A stretch of 64,000 bases of DNA from an uncultured Pseudomonadota bacterium (GCA_945952465.1 CAMFIB010000001.1:186001-250000), one strand, 5' to 3'; shown: positions 36,795-46,834, numbered from the stretch's first letter. Numbers and translations are program-made. The notes: a model not told the origin generated them from the sequence alone.

Positions 36795-37601
36795 ATGGAC
36801 CTCGGCATCGCGGGCAAATGGGCGCTGGTCTGCGGCGCCAGCAAGGGCCTGGGTTTTGGCTGCGCGCTGGCGCTGGCACGCGAGGGCGCGCACGTGGTGC
36901 TGGTGGCGCGCGGAGCCGAAAGGCTGGCTAAGGCTGCTGCAGAAATAAGAGCAAACTCTTCAGTATCGGCGCTGACAAGCGTGCTGTTTGTTGCCCAAGA
37001 CGTCACCACGGGCGCCGGGCGCGACGCGGTGTGGGCGGCCCCGGGCGGGCCGGGCCGGGCGTTCGACATCGTCGTCACCAACGCGGGCGGCCCACCGCCC
37101 GGCGACTTCCGCGACTGGGACCGCGAGGCCTGGCTGAAGGCGATCGACGCCAACATGCTGACACCCATCGAGCTGATGAAGGCCACGGTGGACGGCATGG
37201 CGGCGCGCGGCTTCGGCCGCATCGTCAACATCACCTCGGGCGCGGTGAAGGCGCCCATCGACGTGCTGGGCCTTTCGAATGGCGCGCGCAGCGGCCTCAC
37301 CGGCTTCGTCGCCGGGCTGGCGCGCAGCGGCATTGCGGCGCGCGGCGTGACCATCAACAACCTGCTGCCCGGCGCTTTCGACACCGACCGCCTGCGCGGC
37401 ACGCTCCAGGCCGCCGCCGACAAGCGCGGCCAGACGGTCGACGAGGTGCTGGCCGCGCGCCGCGCCGGTATCCCGGCCAAGCGCTTCGGCACCCCGGAAG
37501 AGTTCGGTGCCATCTGCGCCTTCCTGTGCAGCGTGCAGGCCGGCTACCTCAACGGGCAGAATGTGCTGGCCGACGGCGGCGCCTATCCGGGCACGCATTA
37601 G
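36795..37601 (+). CDS. SDR family oxidoreductase lacking the Tyr-Lys catalytic pair
   Basis: A 268-residue Rossmann-fold short-chain dehydrogenase. The cofactor loop CGASKGLGFG, TNAGGPPPG and the conserved N120 are present, and S148 is in NITSGAVKAP. Where YxxxK should follow, the protein reads LSNGARS: Ser161 replaces Tyr and Arg165 replaces Lys. This belongs to a known atypical SDR branch (LGLSN-ARSGLTGF pattern) whose reaction is not defined. Residues ~49-68 (EIRANSSVSALTSVLFVAQD region) come from a dispersed-repeat insertion between the third strand and the next helix. Confidence 0.85.
   Translation: MDLGIAGKWALVCGASKGLGFGCALALAREGAHVVLVARGAERLAKAAAEIRANSSVSALTSVLFVAQDVTTGAGRDAVWAAPGGPGRAFDIVVTNAGGPPPGDFRDWDREAWLKAIDANMLTPIELMKATVDGMAARGFGRIVNITSGAVKAPIDVLGLSNGARSGLTGFVAGLARSGIAARGVTINNLLPGAFDTDRLRGTLQAAADKRGQTVDEVLAARRAGIPAKRFGTPEEFGAICAFLCSVQAGYLNGQNVLADGGAYPGTH
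36944..37006 (+). repeat. Dispersed repeat copy 6 (diverged), inside the SDR gene
   Basis: AATAAGAGCAAACTCTTCAG, TATCGGCGCTGACAAGCG, then TGCTGTTTGTTGCCCAAG. Aligned with copy 2 in chpA it keeps AGCAAACT.TTCAG, GGCGCTGAC, CTG.TT and TTGCC, with substitutions. It is in frame, free of stops and locally AT-rich. The divergence suggests an older insertion. Confidence 0.65.
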
Positions 37602-37624
37602 CGGCGTCAACCGCCGGAGCTGTC

Positions 37625-38464
37625 ATGCGCCAACGCCTTTTCGCCAGCCTGTGCCTGCTGACTGCCGCTGCGGCGGCTCACGGCCAGAGCGCCACCACGC
37701 CGGCCACCGACGGGCCGCACAAACCGCTGTGGGAGATCGGTGCCTTCGGTTTCGGCGTGTCGCAGCAGGCCTATCCGGGCGCCGACAAGAACGTCAACCG
37801 CGCGCTTGTCCTGCCGTACTTCCTGTACCGCGGGCCGGTGCTGCGCATCGACGGCGACACCGCCGGCGTGCGCGCGCTAAAAACCCCGACGGTGGAGGTC
37901 GACGTCGGTTTCGCCGGCGCCTTCGGCTCCAGCGCCAACCGCGTCGAGGCGCGGCGCGGCATGCCCAGCATCGGCACGCTGGGCGAGGTGGGGCCACGCG
38001 TCAAATGGAACATCGGCCCGATGGCCGGCGGCCAGCTGCGCGCCAATTTCCCGTTGCGCGCGGTGTTCGACCTGAGCCACCATTTCGTCAACCGCGGCGT
38101 CGCCTTCGAGCCCGAACTGGTGCTGGACCACCGCGCGCCCGGTGGCTGGTCGTGGAGCACCGGCGTGGGCGCGGTGTTTGGCAGCCGCAAGCTGGCCGAC
38201 ACCTTCTATGGCGTGGCGCCGGCCTTCGTCACGCCGACCCGGCCGGCCTACCAGGCCAGCGCCGGCTTGATCGCGCTGCGCTTTGGCGCGTCGGCGTCGC
38301 GCTCGCTGTCGCCGGACTGGCGCTTCTTCTCCTTCGCCCGCTTGGACAGCGTGGCCGGCGCGGCCAATGCCGACAGCCCACTGGTGCGGCGCCGCACCGG
38401 CGCCACCATCGGCGCCGGTCTTTCGTACACCTGGTTGCGCTCCGACGCGGCGGCGGCCGACTGA
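37625..38464 (+). CDS. MipA/OmpV family outer membrane protein
   Basis: A 279-residue outer-membrane beta-barrel protein of the MipA/OmpV family. Signal peptide RLFASLCLLTAAAAAHG, then LWEIGAFGFGVSQQAYPGAD and NRALVLPYFLYRGP, the family's opening block, and a C-terminal strand ending ATIGAGLSYTWLRSD. MipA was described as a scaffold for peptidoglycan enzymes; other members are adhesin-like. It is followed after 8 bp by a secreted metallo-beta-lactamase-fold protein. Confidence 0.9.
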   Translation: MRQRLFASLCLLTAAAAAHGQSATTPATDGPHKPLWEIGAFGFGVSQQAYPGADKNVNRALVLPYFLYRGPVLRIDGDTAGVRALKTPTVEVDVGFAGAFGSSANRVEARRGMPSIGTLGEVGPRVKWNIGPMAGGQLRANFPLRAVFDLSHHFVNRGVAFEPELVLDHRAPGGWSWSTGVGAVFGSRKLADTFYGVAPAFVTPTRPAYQASAGLIALRFGASASRSLSPDWRFFSFARLDSVAGAANADSPLVRRRTGATIGAGLSYTWLRSDAAAAD

Positions 38465-38472
38465 CGCGCGCC

Positions 38473-39429
38473 ATGGCCCGAACCCGCCGCGCCGCCCTGC
38501 TCGCGGCGCTGTCGTGGCTGGCCGGCGGCCGCGCGGCGGCGCAGGCTGCCGCAGGGGCCGGTGCGACAAAAACCACGGGCTTGGAACTGGTGGTGCTCGG
38601 CTCCGGCGGCCCCGGCGCCACCGGCCGCGCAGGCGCCGGTTACCTGGTGCTCATCGACGGCGCGCCGCGGGTGCTGGTCGACGCCGGGCCCGGCACCTTC
38701 GCGCGGCTCGGTGACGCCGGCCTGAAGCTCGACGAGGTCGACACCGTGCTGCTGACCCACCTGCACATCGACCATGCGGGCGGGCTGCCCGGCATCGTGA
38801 AGGCACGGGCGGTGAGCGCCGGCAAACCCATCACGTTCAGGGTGTTCGGCCCGACCGGTTCGGCCGGCGGCGGCGAGCGCGCGCGTTTCCCGGCCACCAC
38901 CGCCTTCGTCGATGGCCTGTTCGGACCGCGCGGCGTGTTCGCCTATGTGCGCGATTTCGCGGCGCCGGTGCGCTTCAAGGTGACCGATGTCAGCACGCGC
39001 GGCCGCAACCCCTCGCCCAAGACGCTGGTCGACGAAAAAGGGCTGCTGGTGCGCGCGATCGGCGGCCACCACGGCGACGCGCCGGCCGTCATCTACCGCG
39101 TGGAGCACGGCGGCAAGAGCATCAGCTTCAGCGGCGACATCGACGCCGCTGGGCACGCCGCGCTGCTGAAGCTGGCGCAGGGCAGCACGCTGCTGGTCGC
39201 CAACGCGGTGGTGCTGGACCCGCCCGGCTCACCCCAGGTGCTGTACGGCCTGCACACCGCGCCCCGGCAGATCGGCGAACTCGCCGCGCAGGCCAGGGTC
39301 GGCCGGCTGCTGCTGAGCCATGTGTCGCCATCGGTCGAGCAGGCGCAGAAAGACGTGATGGCCTCGGTGCGCCAGCACTACCAGGGGCCGGTCGGTTTCG
39401 CCAACGACGGCCAGCGGCTCGCGCCCTGA
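38473..39429 (+). CDS. Exported metallo-beta-lactamase-fold hydrolase
   Basis: 318 residues with a probable signal peptide (AALLAALSWLAGGRAAAQA). Metal motif THLHIDH at about 95-101 (H96, H98, D100, H101), with ISFSGDID and LLLSHVSPSVE as later ligand regions. The GSGGPGATGRAGAGYLVLID opening resembles arylsulfatase/RNase Z-like members. The substrate is unknown. It lies in a possible operon with the MipA gene. Confidence 0.85.
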   Translation: MARTRRAALLAALSWLAGGRAAAQAAAGAGATKTTGLELVVLGSGGPGATGRAGAGYLVLIDGAPRVLVDAGPGTFARLGDAGLKLDEVDTVLLTHLHIDHAGGLPGIVKARAVSAGKPITFRVFGPTGSAGGGERARFPATTAFVDGLFGPRGVFAYVRDFAAPVRFKVTDVSTRGRNPSPKTLVDEKGLLVRAIGGHHGDAPAVIYRVEHGGKSISFSGDIDAAGHAALLKLAQGSTLLVANAVVLDPPGSPQVLYGLHTAPRQIGELAAQARVGRLLLSHVSPSVEQAQKDVMASVRQHYQGPVGFANDGQRLAP

Positions 39430-39450
39430 GGGCTGCGTTCAGCGCGGCAT

Positions 39451-40365
39451 TCAGCGCGGCGACGACGCCACGATGCCGCCGACGATCAGCAGGAAGGCCA
39501 CGCCGTGGTACAGGTGCGGCGGCTCACCCAGAAACGCCGCCGACAGCACCGCCGTGAACAGCGGCGTGAGGTTGGCGAAGAAGCCGGCGATGGTCGGGCC
39601 CACCCGCAGCACGCCGCTGCCCCAGCAGCGGTAGGCCAGCACCGCCGGCCCCGCCGCCACGAAGGCCAGCGCGGCGGCCAGCGGCCAGCCCCAGGCAATT
39701 GACGCGCCGGGCGTCAGAGCCCATTCCGTGCCGGCGAACAGGCCCGACCAGACCAGCCCGAACGCGATCTGCGACAGCAGAAAGGCCGCCCAGTCGGCAC
39801 GCAGCTCGGGCGGCTCGCGGCCCAGCAGGTTGGGCCGCGCCAGCAGCCAGCTGTAGAACGTCCAGGAGATGGTGGCCAGCAGGATGTACAGGTCGCCCGG
39901 CACCAGCCGCAGCGCCACCAGTTGCGCCCAGTCGCCGCGCGACAGCACCAGCACCACGCCGGCCAGCGACAGCATGGCGCCGGCCACCTGTCGAGCGGCG
40001 ATCGGCGTGCGGAAGAACAGGGCGCCAACGATCATCAGCCACACCGGCATGCTGGCCGCCACCAGCGTGACGTTGATCGGCGTCGAGGTTTTCAGCGCCA
40101 GGTATTGCAAGGCGTTGTAGGCGCCCACGCCCAGCAGGCCCAGCACCGCGAAACGCCGCCACAGCGGCCACAGCGGCGACGACGGCCGCAGCACCCGGCC
40201 CGCCAGCGGCAGCAGAATGAGCGCGGCCAGCGTCCAGCGCAGCAGGTTCAGCGTGACCGGCGGCACCAGCCCCTGCACCATGCGGCCCACCACCGCGTTG
40301 CCGGCCCACATGAGCGGCGGCGTCAACAGCAGCAGCACGGTGGAAGGGCTCAGGCGTTCGGACAC
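39451..40365 (-). CDS. EamA/DMT-superfamily transporter
   Basis: A 304-residue ten-helix exporter-type protein: VLLLLTPPLMWAGNAVVGRM, LGVGAYNALQYLALKTST and a second EamA repeat with YILLATISWTFYSWLLARP. The start is taken at the GTG at 40365 (VSERLSPSTV); the reading frame is open further upstream, but that part is antisense to the quinone reductase gene and not protein-like. Divergent from qor with 105 bp between. Substrate unknown. Confidence 0.87.
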   Translation of the reverse strand: MSERLSPSTVLLLLTPPLMWAGNAVVGRMVQGLVPPVTLNLLRWTLAALILLPLAGRVLRPSSPLWPLWRRFAVLGLLGVGAYNALQYLALKTSTPINVTLVAASMPVWLMIVGALFFRTPIAARQVAGAMLSLAGVVLVLSRGDWAQLVALRLVPGDLYILLATISWTFYSWLLARPNLLGREPPELRADWAAFLLSQIAFGLVWSGLFAGTEWALTPGASIAWGWPLAAALAFVAAGPAVLAYRCWGSGVLRVGPTIAGFFANLTPLFTAVLSAAFLGEPPHLYHGVAFLLIVGGIVASSPR

Positions 40366-40470
40366 GCGCGGACTGTAGCAAGAGCGGTTAAACGGCGCCT
40401 GGGCACGGTCAAGCGATGTGTGGCACGATGCCGCCGATTTGCGTTCGTCTGCCCGCTCCAGGAGAAGCCC

Positions 40471-41469
40471 ATGCCCGCCACCCACACCAGCCGCGCCATC
40501 CGCATCGACCAGCATGGCGGGCCCGAGGAGCTGAAACTCGTGGAGGTGCAGGTGGGCGAGCCCGGCCCCGGCGAGATCCGCATCCGCCACAAGGCGGTGG
40601 GCCTGAACTTCATCGACGTCTACCAGCGCAGCGGCCTGTACCCGCTGCCCATGCCGCTGCAGCTCGGCATGGAGGCCGCCGGCATCGTCGAGGCGGTGGG
40701 CGAGGGCGTGGCGCACCTGAAGGCCGGCGACCGCGCGGCCTACGCGAGCCAGCCGCCCGGCGCCTACAGCGAGCTGCGCGTGCTGCCCGCCACATGCGTG
40801 TGCAAGCTGCCCGACGCGATCGATTTCGAGACCGGCGCGGCCATGATGCTGAAGGGCCTGACCGCGCAGTACCTGCTGCGCAAGACGCTGCCGCAGGGCG
40901 GGTTGCAGCCCGGTGACTTCGTGCTGTTCCACGCGGCGGCCGGCGGTGTGGGGCTGATCGCCACGCAGTGGGCCAGGGCGCTGGGCCTGCAGCTGATCGG
41001 CACTGCGGGCTCCGACGCGAAATGCGCGCTGGCGAAAGAGAACGGCGCGGCCCACGTCATCAACTACAGCACGGAAGACTTCCTCGCCCGCGTGAAGGAG
41101 ATCACCGGCGGTCAGGGCGTGAAGGTGGTCTACGACTCGGTCGGCAAGGACACCTGGGACAAGTCGCTCGACTGCCTGCGGCCGTTCGGTCTGATGGCCA
41201 GCTTCGGCAACGCGTCGGGCCCGGTCGGGCCGTTCGCGCCCGGCATCCTGGGCGCCAAGGGTTCGATCTACGTGACGCGGCAGACGCTGTTCAGCCACAT
41301 CGCCACGCGCGAGAGCACCCAGGCCATGGCCGACGAGCTGTTCGACGTGGTGGCCAGCGGCCAGGTCCACATCCGCATCGACCAACGCTACCCGCTGGAG
41401 CAGGTGCAGCAGGCCCACCGCGACCTCGAAGCCCGCAAGACCACCGGCTGCACCATCCTGACGCTGTAG
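40471..41469 (+). CDS. qor: NADPH:quinone oxidoreductase (QOR family)
   Basis: A 332-residue zinc-free medium-chain dehydrogenase/reductase that reduces quinones with NADPH. VGLNFIDVYQRSGLYPLPMP and LGMEAAGIVEAVGEGV are family signatures, and FHAAAGGVGLIATQWARALG (about 151-170) is the nucleotide-binding loop. GASGPVGPFAP and the TRQTLFSHIA region complete the match. The ATG follows a good ribosome site (GGAGAAGCCC). Confidence 0.93.
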   Translation: MPATHTSRAIRIDQHGGPEELKLVEVQVGEPGPGEIRIRHKAVGLNFIDVYQRSGLYPLPMPLQLGMEAAGIVEAVGEGVAHLKAGDRAAYASQPPGAYSELRVLPATCVCKLPDAIDFETGAAMMLKGLTAQYLLRKTLPQGGLQPGDFVLFHAAAGGVGLIATQWARALGLQLIGTAGSDAKCALAKENGAAHVINYSTEDFLARVKEITGGQGVKVVYDSVGKDTWDKSLDCLRPFGLMASFGNASGPVGPFAPGILGAKGSIYVTRQTLFSHIATRESTQAMADELFDVVASGQVHIRIDQRYPLEQVQQAHRDLEARKTTGCTILTL

Positions 41470-41684
41470 GCGCCGGCGGGCCGCCCAGATGTGACAGGCG
41501 AACCGGGGGCTTGTCCAAATCTGACACAGATCGCGCCACAGCCTCCTGGTGCGAACCGTGCCGGTTGTTTGGCCGTGGCCCGGCTCCCATTGGGACCGGG
41601 CGCTTGTTGAGGGCGCCGCCGCGTTGCGGCATGGTTGTTGCGTTGATGTGACAAAAGAATCCGAAACAAGGGATTGGGGGAGAC
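41470..41684. other. Intergenic region with three TGACA direct repeats
   Basis: 215 bp upstream of the unknown two-gene operon. Three similar boxes occur in the same direction: AGATGTGACAGG (41488-), AAATCTGACACAG (41518-) and TGATGTGACAAAAG (41646-). The region also contains GC-rich inverted stretches and ends in a strong ribosome site GGGGGAGAC before 41685. Boxes of this kind could bind a regulator or be remnants of a mobile element; I cannot tell which. Confidence 0.35.
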
Positions 41685-42491
41685 ATGGAGACAACGAAAT
41701 CGGCGGGCATGGCCGAGCAGTTGGCACGCGCGGCCAACATCGCATTGCCGTGGCGGGCCACCCGCTGCCATATCGACGTGGCGGGCAGGATGGTTCACCT
41801 GTGGATCACCCGGCACCCCGAACAGCGGGTGATCAAGAAGCGCAACTGGCTGGGCATGACGACCGTTCACATCGCGTCGCCCCCGCCGCCCGAAGGCCCT
41901 GACCTGCACTGGCTGCACCTCAATTGCATGGACTTCGCCTGCACCATCCACACCGTCGACCAACTCGACCCGCGCCACCACGACCTGCCGTGGTTCGGCC
42001 AGAACGGCCTGCCTTTCACCAATGGGCTTTCCAAGCAACTGCTGGCCTGCCTGACGGAAGGCCTGGAGATGAGCGCCATCTGCGCCTTGTTCAAGGTGAC
42101 GTTCGCCGACCTGTGGAAGTTCAAGTACGCGCTGGACAACGGCCTGATCCGGTTCGACCACGCCGCCACTGGCAAGCCCGTGGCATTGGGCGCCGCGGCC
42201 GTTGCACAGGCCCAGCCGGCTCCGCCCGTCTCCGCGGAGTCCGGTGTGCCGGAGGTGTCGGACCCGGTGTGGGAGCAGTTGCTCACGGGTTCGCTGGTGA
42301 TCCAGATCAAGACCCTGGGTTTTCAGCTGCTGCTCACGAAATTGATGCAGCAGGTGAGCCTGCAGCAGACCGACGACGTCAAATTGCTCAAGCTGCGGGA
42401 GCTGCACCGCTACGTGGAGCGCAACGCGCGCAGCCTGGGCATGGAGCTGCAGCAGTTGAGGTCGCACGCCTTGGAAATGGGCGCACGATGA
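41685..42491 (+). CDS. Unknown protein, first gene of a two-gene operon
   Basis: 268 residues, soluble, not recognised. The N-terminal part has CHIDVAGRMVHLWITRHPEQ and a HWLHLNCMDFACTIHTVDQLD block rich in Cys, His and Trp. The middle region ACLTEGLEMSAICALFKVTF followed by ADLWKFKYALDNG looks helical. A linker AAAVAQAQPAPPVSAE separates it from a C-terminal helical region ending LRSHALEMGAR. The strong upstream ribosome site and the 4-bp ATGA overlap with the next gene show that the two proteins are made together. No membrane segment. Confidence 0.6.
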   Translation: METTKSAGMAEQLARAANIALPWRATRCHIDVAGRMVHLWITRHPEQRVIKKRNWLGMTTVHIASPPPPEGPDLHWLHLNCMDFACTIHTVDQLDPRHHDLPWFGQNGLPFTNGLSKQLLACLTEGLEMSAICALFKVTFADLWKFKYALDNGLIRFDHAATGKPVALGAAAVAQAQPAPPVSAESGVPEVSDPVWEQLLTGSLVIQIKTLGFQLLLTKLMQQVSLQQTDDVKLLKLRELHRYVERNARSLGMELQQLRSHALEMGAR

Positions 42492-43489
42492 ATGCGCTGG
42501 ATCAAATGCTGGTCAGCCCGGCCCAGGCCGCCGACATGATCAACAGCGGCCTGACGCTGGCGGTAGCGGCCGACGAGTCCGTACTGCGTGCACTGCCCAG
42601 CGGCAACTGGATCGGCGGGAGCATTCCGTATTTCATGGGCCCGTCGGGTGGGGTGACCGCGCGCGACCAGGTGTTCGTCACGCCCATTCCCCATTTCGAG
42701 GGCCTGGTGCCGCGCATCACCCACTATGACGAGGCCACCCTGTCTCAGGTCTGCGTGGAGGCGCCGGAGAACGGCTTCAGCCTGATCATCCTGCCCGCCT
42801 TCTCGGACGTGCATTTCGACTACGCGCAGAACGCGGCGATGTACGACGACATGTTCATGAAGCCGGTGGTGGGTTGGGTGGCCGGCATCCATCTGCAAGA
42901 CCTGGGCAAGGCCTCGCCGAAGGTGCGCGACGGGCGTCAGGCCGAGCTGCTGGACAACACCGCGGTGGTCATCCATGTGCCGCTGCCCGAGCACATCAGC
43001 GCCGACGTCAACATCGTCAACCTGTTCCAGCAGGGCGCGGGCGACGCGCTGGCGTTCGAGGCCAGCGGTTTCGAAGTGAGCCGCTGCCTGGTCAACGGCC
43101 AGCCGGTGTCGCTGGCGCACTACCTGAAGCGCATCGGGCACGACAGCCAGTTGCCGCTGGTGGCCGACTACAACGGCGCCCAGATCAACGTCAGCATCAA
43201 GGCGATCGACCATGCGGAAGACCGCGTCGAGTTCTATGGCCCGGTGTTTCCCGGCATGGTCTACAAGACGGCAAAGCCGTTCGAGGGCCAGTACGAGCCC
43301 GCTTTCCTGCAGGCCACGGCGCAGCTGCCCGCGCAGGCGAGCTTTTCATGCAACTGCATCCTGAACTACCTGTACTGCGAGCTTGACGGCAAACGCACAG
43401 GCCAGGTCACGGGCCCCATGACCTTCGGCGAAGTGGCCTATGTGCTGCTGAACCAGACCATGGTGCACCTGTCGCTGCAGACGCACTGA
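42488..43489 (+). CDS. FIST-like domain protein of unknown function, second gene of the operon
   Basis: 333 residues, no signal peptide. The first third, with GNWIGGSIPYFMGPSGGVTA and a run of strands, and the last part, ASFSCNCILNYLYCEL, then GPMTFGEVAYVLLNQTMVHL, resemble the FIST/FIST_C sensory fold (C-terminal E-G-E...N-x-T pattern). I recall similar proteins listed under a DUF (possibly DUF6976) but cannot confirm that. FIST domains are thought to bind small molecules such as amino acids. It follows the 268-residue protein with a 4-bp overlap and is convergent with lspA. Confidence 0.55.
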   Translation: MNALDQMLVSPAQAADMINSGLTLAVAADESVLRALPSGNWIGGSIPYFMGPSGGVTARDQVFVTPIPHFEGLVPRITHYDEATLSQVCVEAPENGFSLIILPAFSDVHFDYAQNAAMYDDMFMKPVVGWVAGIHLQDLGKASPKVRDGRQAELLDNTAVVIHVPLPEHISADVNIVNLFQQGAGDALAFEASGFEVSRCLVNGQPVSLAHYLKRIGHDSQLPLVADYNGAQINVSIKAIDHAEDRVEFYGPVFPGMVYKTAKPFEGQYEPAFLQATAQLPAQASFSCNCILNYLYCELDGKRTGQVTGPMTFGEVAYVLLNQTMVHLSLQTH

Positions 43490-43496
43490 GGCCGGT

Positions 43497-43997
43497 CTAG
43501 CGGCCGCGCCGCACCCGCCGCAGTTCGTCCAGCACCAGGCAGATCGCGCCCAGCGTGATCGCGCTGTCGGCGATGTTGAAGGCGGGGAAGTGGTAGCCCG
43601 CGCCGTGGAAGTCGAGGAAGTCGACCACGTAGCCGTGCAGCATGCGGTCGATCACGTTGCCGACCGCGCCACCGAGGATGCTGGCCAGCGCGAACGAGAA
43701 CAGCTTCTGGCCGGCGTGCGAGCGCAGCAGGTAGACGATGAGCACCGCGGCGAACACGCCGATGCCGGTGAACAGCCAGCGCTGCCAGCCGGCCGCCTGC
43801 GCCAGGAAAGAGAACGCCGCGCCGGTGTTGTGCGCCCGCACGATGTTGAAGAAACCGACGATGCGGGTGCTGTCGCCGAGCTGGTAGTGCTGCAGGATCA
43901 GCACCTTGGTGAACTGGTCCACCAGCACGATCACCACCGCCCAGATCAGCCACGGCAGCAGGCTTGCGGCGCTGCCTTTCTTGTTGCCGCCCGCCAT
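43497..43997 (-). CDS. lspA: Lipoprotein signal peptidase
   Basis: An inner-membrane aspartyl protease that removes the signal peptide of prolipoproteins, 166 residues with four membrane helices. Motifs: [18 protein letters not shown], and the catalytic Asp pair, probably D126 (YVVDFLDF) and D144 (FNIADS). Two starts are adjacent: GTG at 44000 or ATG at 43997. Both overlap the ileS stop, so it is translated together with ileS in ribF-ileS-lspA. Confidence 0.96.
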   Translation of the reverse strand: MAGGNKKGSAASLLPWLIWAVVIVLVDQFTKVLILQHYQLGDSTRIVGFFNIVRAHNTGAAFSFLAQAAGWQRWLFTGIGVFAAVLIVYLLRSHAGQKLFSFALASILGGAVGNVIDRMLHGYVVDFLDFHGAGYHFPAFNIADSAITLGAICLVLDELRRVRRGR

Positions 43998-46834
43998 CAC
44001 GCGAACCCCCGCGCTTCACCAGCGCCGAACAGGTTGCTGGTGCAGCGGCCGCAGAGGGTGGGGTGCGCCGGGTCGCTGCCGACGTCGTCGCGGTAGTGCC
44101 AGCAGCGCTCGCACTTGGCGGCGGTGCTGGTCTGCACCTCGACCTGCAGCGCCTCGGCCTGCGCCAGCGCCACAGCCGACGCGATGAAGACGAACTTCAG
44201 GTCGTCGCCCAGGCTGGCCAGCGCGGCGTGGTCTTCACCCGCCGCGCCCACCTTCAGGTTGGCCTGCAGCGAAGAGCCGACCTTGCCGTCGGCCCGCAGC
44301 GCCTCGATCTGCTTGTTGGCCTCGTCGCGCACCGCGCGGATGCGTGCCCACTTGGCGAGCAACGCGGCATCGGGCGTGCCGAGGTCGGCGTAGGTTTCCA
44401 GAAAGATCGATTCGCTGCTGCCGAACACCGCCCAGGCTTCCTCGGCGGTGAAGCTGAGGAAGGGCGCCATCCAGCGCAGCATGGCGTGCGTGATCTGCCA
44501 CAGCGCGGTCTGCGCGCTGCGCCGGGCCAGGCTCTTGGGCGCGGTGGTGTAGAGCCGGTCTTTCAGCACGTCGAGGTAGAAGGCGCCCAGGTCTTCGGAG
44601 CAATACACCTGCAGCTTGGCGACCACCGGGTGGAATTCGTAGACCTCGTAGTGCGCGAGGATCTCGGCCTGCAATTCCGACGCGCGGCTGAGCGCATAAC
44701 GGTCGATCTCCAGCAGGTCATCGAACGGCACCGCGTCCGTCGCGTGATCGAAATCGCTGACGTTGGCGAGCAGGAAGCGCAGCGTGTTGCGGATGCGGCG
44801 GTAGCCGTCGACCACCCGCGCCAGGATCTTGTCGTCGATCGCGAGGTCGCCGGAGTAGTCGGTGGCCGCGCACCAGAGGCGGATGATCTCGGCGCCCAGC
44901 TTGTCGCTGACCTCCTGCGGCGCGACCACGTTGCCCTGGCTCTTGCTCATCTTGCGGCCCTTGCCGTCCACCGTGAAGCCGTGCGTCAGCAGGCCCTTGT
45001 AGGGCGCGGCGTCGTACATCGCGCAGCCGGTCAGCAGGGAAGAATGGAACCAGCCGCGGTGCTGGTCGTGGCCTTCCAAGTACAGGTCGGCCGGCCACAC
45101 CGATTGCGCGGCGTGGCTCTGGCGCAGCACGTGGTAGTGCGTGGTGCCGGAGTCGAACCAGACGTCGAGGATGTCGGTGCTCTTGGTGTAGTGCGCCGCA
45201 TCGTCGCCGATCAGGCTTTCCGGCGTGGCCTTGCTCCAGGCCTCGATGCCGCCGGCCTCGACCAGCTTGGCGGCGGTGTCGATGAGCTCCATCGTGCGCG
45301 GGTGCAGCTCGCCCGAATCCTTGTGGATGAAGAAGGGCAGCGGCACGCCCCACGAACGCTGGCGCGAGATGCACCAATCGGGCCGGTTGGCGATCATGTC
45401 GCGCAGCCGGGCCTTGCCGTTCTCGGGGTAGAAGCGGGTCTGTTCGATCGCGTCCAGCGCGAGCTGGCGCAGCGTCTTGGGCGCCTTGTCGGTGGTGAAG
45501 ACGCCGTCGCCCTCGTCCATGCGCACGAACCACTGCGCGGCGGCGCGGTAGATCACCGGCGTCTTGTGGCGCCAGCAGTGCGGGTAGCTGTGCTGCAGGT
45601 CGGAGCTGGCGAGCAGGCGGCCGGCGTTCTTCAGCGCCTCCAGCACCACCGGCACGGCCTTCCAGATGTTGAGCCCGCCGAACAGCGGGAAGTCGGCCGC
45701 GTAGCTGCCGTTGCCCTGCACCGGGTTCAGGATGTCGTCGTAGGCCACGCCATGGGCCACGCAGCTCTGGAAGTCGTCGAGGCCATAGGCCGGCGACGAG
45801 TGCACGATGCCGGTGCCGTCTTCGGCGGTCGCGTAGTCGGCGAGGTACACCGGCGACAGGCGTCGGTAGCCGGCGTCGGCGTCGTACAGCGGGTGTTTGA
45901 AGTTCAGGCCGCCGAGCTTCTCGCCCAGCGTGGTGGCCACGATCTCGCCGGGGATGCCGTAGCGCGCCAGGCATTTCTCGACCAGCACGGCGGCCAGCAC
46001 CAGATAACCGCGCGGCGTGTCGACCAGTGCGTACTCGAGCGCCGGGTTCAGGTTCAGCGCCTGGTTGGCCGGGATGGTCCAGGCGGTCGTGGTCCAGATC
46101 ACCGCAAACGCCTTCTGGGTCTGGCCCGGCAGCGCGGCGAGGCCAAAGGCTTTCGCCAGCTTCTCGGGCTCGGCGGACTCGAACGCGACGTCGAGCGTGG
46201 TGCTTTTCTTGTCGGCGTACTCGATCTCGAATTCGGCCAGCGACGAGCCGCAGTCGAAGCACCAGTACACCGGCTTCAGCCCACGGTACACGAAGCCGCG
46301 CTCCATGATGCGTTTCAGCGCGCGGATCTCGTTGGCCTCGTTGCCGTAGTCCATCGTGCGGTAGGGGTTGTCCCACTCGCCGAGCACGCCCAGGCGCTTG
46401 AAGTCGGCCAACTGGCCGGCGATCTGTTCGGTGGCGAAGGCGCGGCTTTTGGCCTGCACCTCGTCGCGCGGCAGGTTGCGGCCGAACAATTTCTCGATCG
46501 CGTTCTCGATCGGCAGACCGTGGCAGTCCCAGCCCGGCACATAGATCGCGTCCAGGCCCTTGAGCTGGCGCGCCTTCACGATCATGTCCTTCAGCACCTT
46601 GTTGACGGCGTGGCCGATGTGGATCTTGCCGTTGGCGTAGGGCGGGCCGTCGTGCAGCACAAACTTCGGTTTCCCGGCGCGGGCCACGCGCAGGCGCTTG
46701 TAGAGGCCGTCCTTTTCCCACTGCGCGACCCAGCCCGGCTCGCGCTTGGGCAGGTCGCCGCGCATCGGGAACGGGGTGTCGGGCAGATTCAATGTCTGCC
46801 GGTAGTCGGTCTTGTCTGCGGTGTCGGTGGTCAT
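43997..46834 (-). CDS. ileS: Isoleucyl-tRNA synthetase
   Basis: Charges tRNA-Ile; 945 residues, normal length. HIGH motif as HIGH in [15 protein letters not shown] (72-75), the editing domain with [21 protein letters not shown] in [12 protein letters not shown], and a C-terminal zinc site [11 protein letters not shown]...CGRC. The start is the ATG at 46834 ([10 protein letters not shown]); the open frame upstream is Pro/Arg-rich and not conserved. It lies between ribF (119 bp upstream) and lspA. I see no T-box leader. Confidence 0.97.
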   Translation of the reverse strand: MTTDTADKTDYRQTLNLPDTPFPMRGDLPKREPGWVAQWEKDGLYKRLRVARAGKPKFVLHDGPPYANGKIHIGHAVNKVLKDMIVKARQLKGLDAIYVPGWDCHGLPIENAIEKLFGRNLPRDEVQAKSRAFATEQIAGQLADFKRLGVLGEWDNPYRTMDYGNEANEIRALKRIMERGFVYRGLKPVYWCFDCGSSLAEFEIEYADKKSTTLDVAFESAEPEKLAKAFGLAALPGQTQKAFAVIWTTTAWTIPANQALNLNPALEYALVDTPRGYLVLAAVLVEKCLARYGIPGEIVATTLGEKLGGLNFKHPLYDADAGYRRLSPVYLADYATAEDGTGIVHSSPAYGLDDFQSCVAHGVAYDDILNPVQGNGSYAADFPLFGGLNIWKAVPVVLEALKNAGRLLASSDLQHSYPHCWRHKTPVIYRAAAQWFVRMDEGDGVFTTDKAPKTLRQLALDAIEQTRFYPENGKARLRDMIANRPDWCISRQRSWGVPLPFFIHKDSGELHPRTMELIDTAAKLVEAGGIEAWSKATPESLIGDDAAHYTKSTDILDVWFDSGTTHYHVLRQSHAAQSVWPADLYLEGHDQHRGWFHSSLLTGCAMYDAAPYKGLLTHGFTVDGKGRKMSKSQGNVVAPQEVSDKLGAEIIRLWCAATDYSGDLAIDDKILARVVDGYRRIRNTLRFLLANVSDFDHATDAVPFDDLLEIDRYALSRASELQAEILAHYEVYEFHPVVAKLQVYCSEDLGAFYLDVLKDRLYTTAPKSLARRSAQTALWQITHAMLRWMAPFLSFTAEEAWAVFGSSESIFLETYADLGTPDAALLAKWARIRAVRDEANKQIEALRADGKVGSSLQANLKVGAAGEDHAALASLGDDLKFVFIASAVALAQAEALQVEVQTSTAAKCERCWHYRDDVGSDPAHPTLCGRCTSNLFGAGEARGFA

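Noticed and set aside
41485-41535. TGACA boxes considered as insertion-sequence ends
   Set aside because: No transposase remnant and no matching inverted ends were found nearby; kept only as direct repeats.
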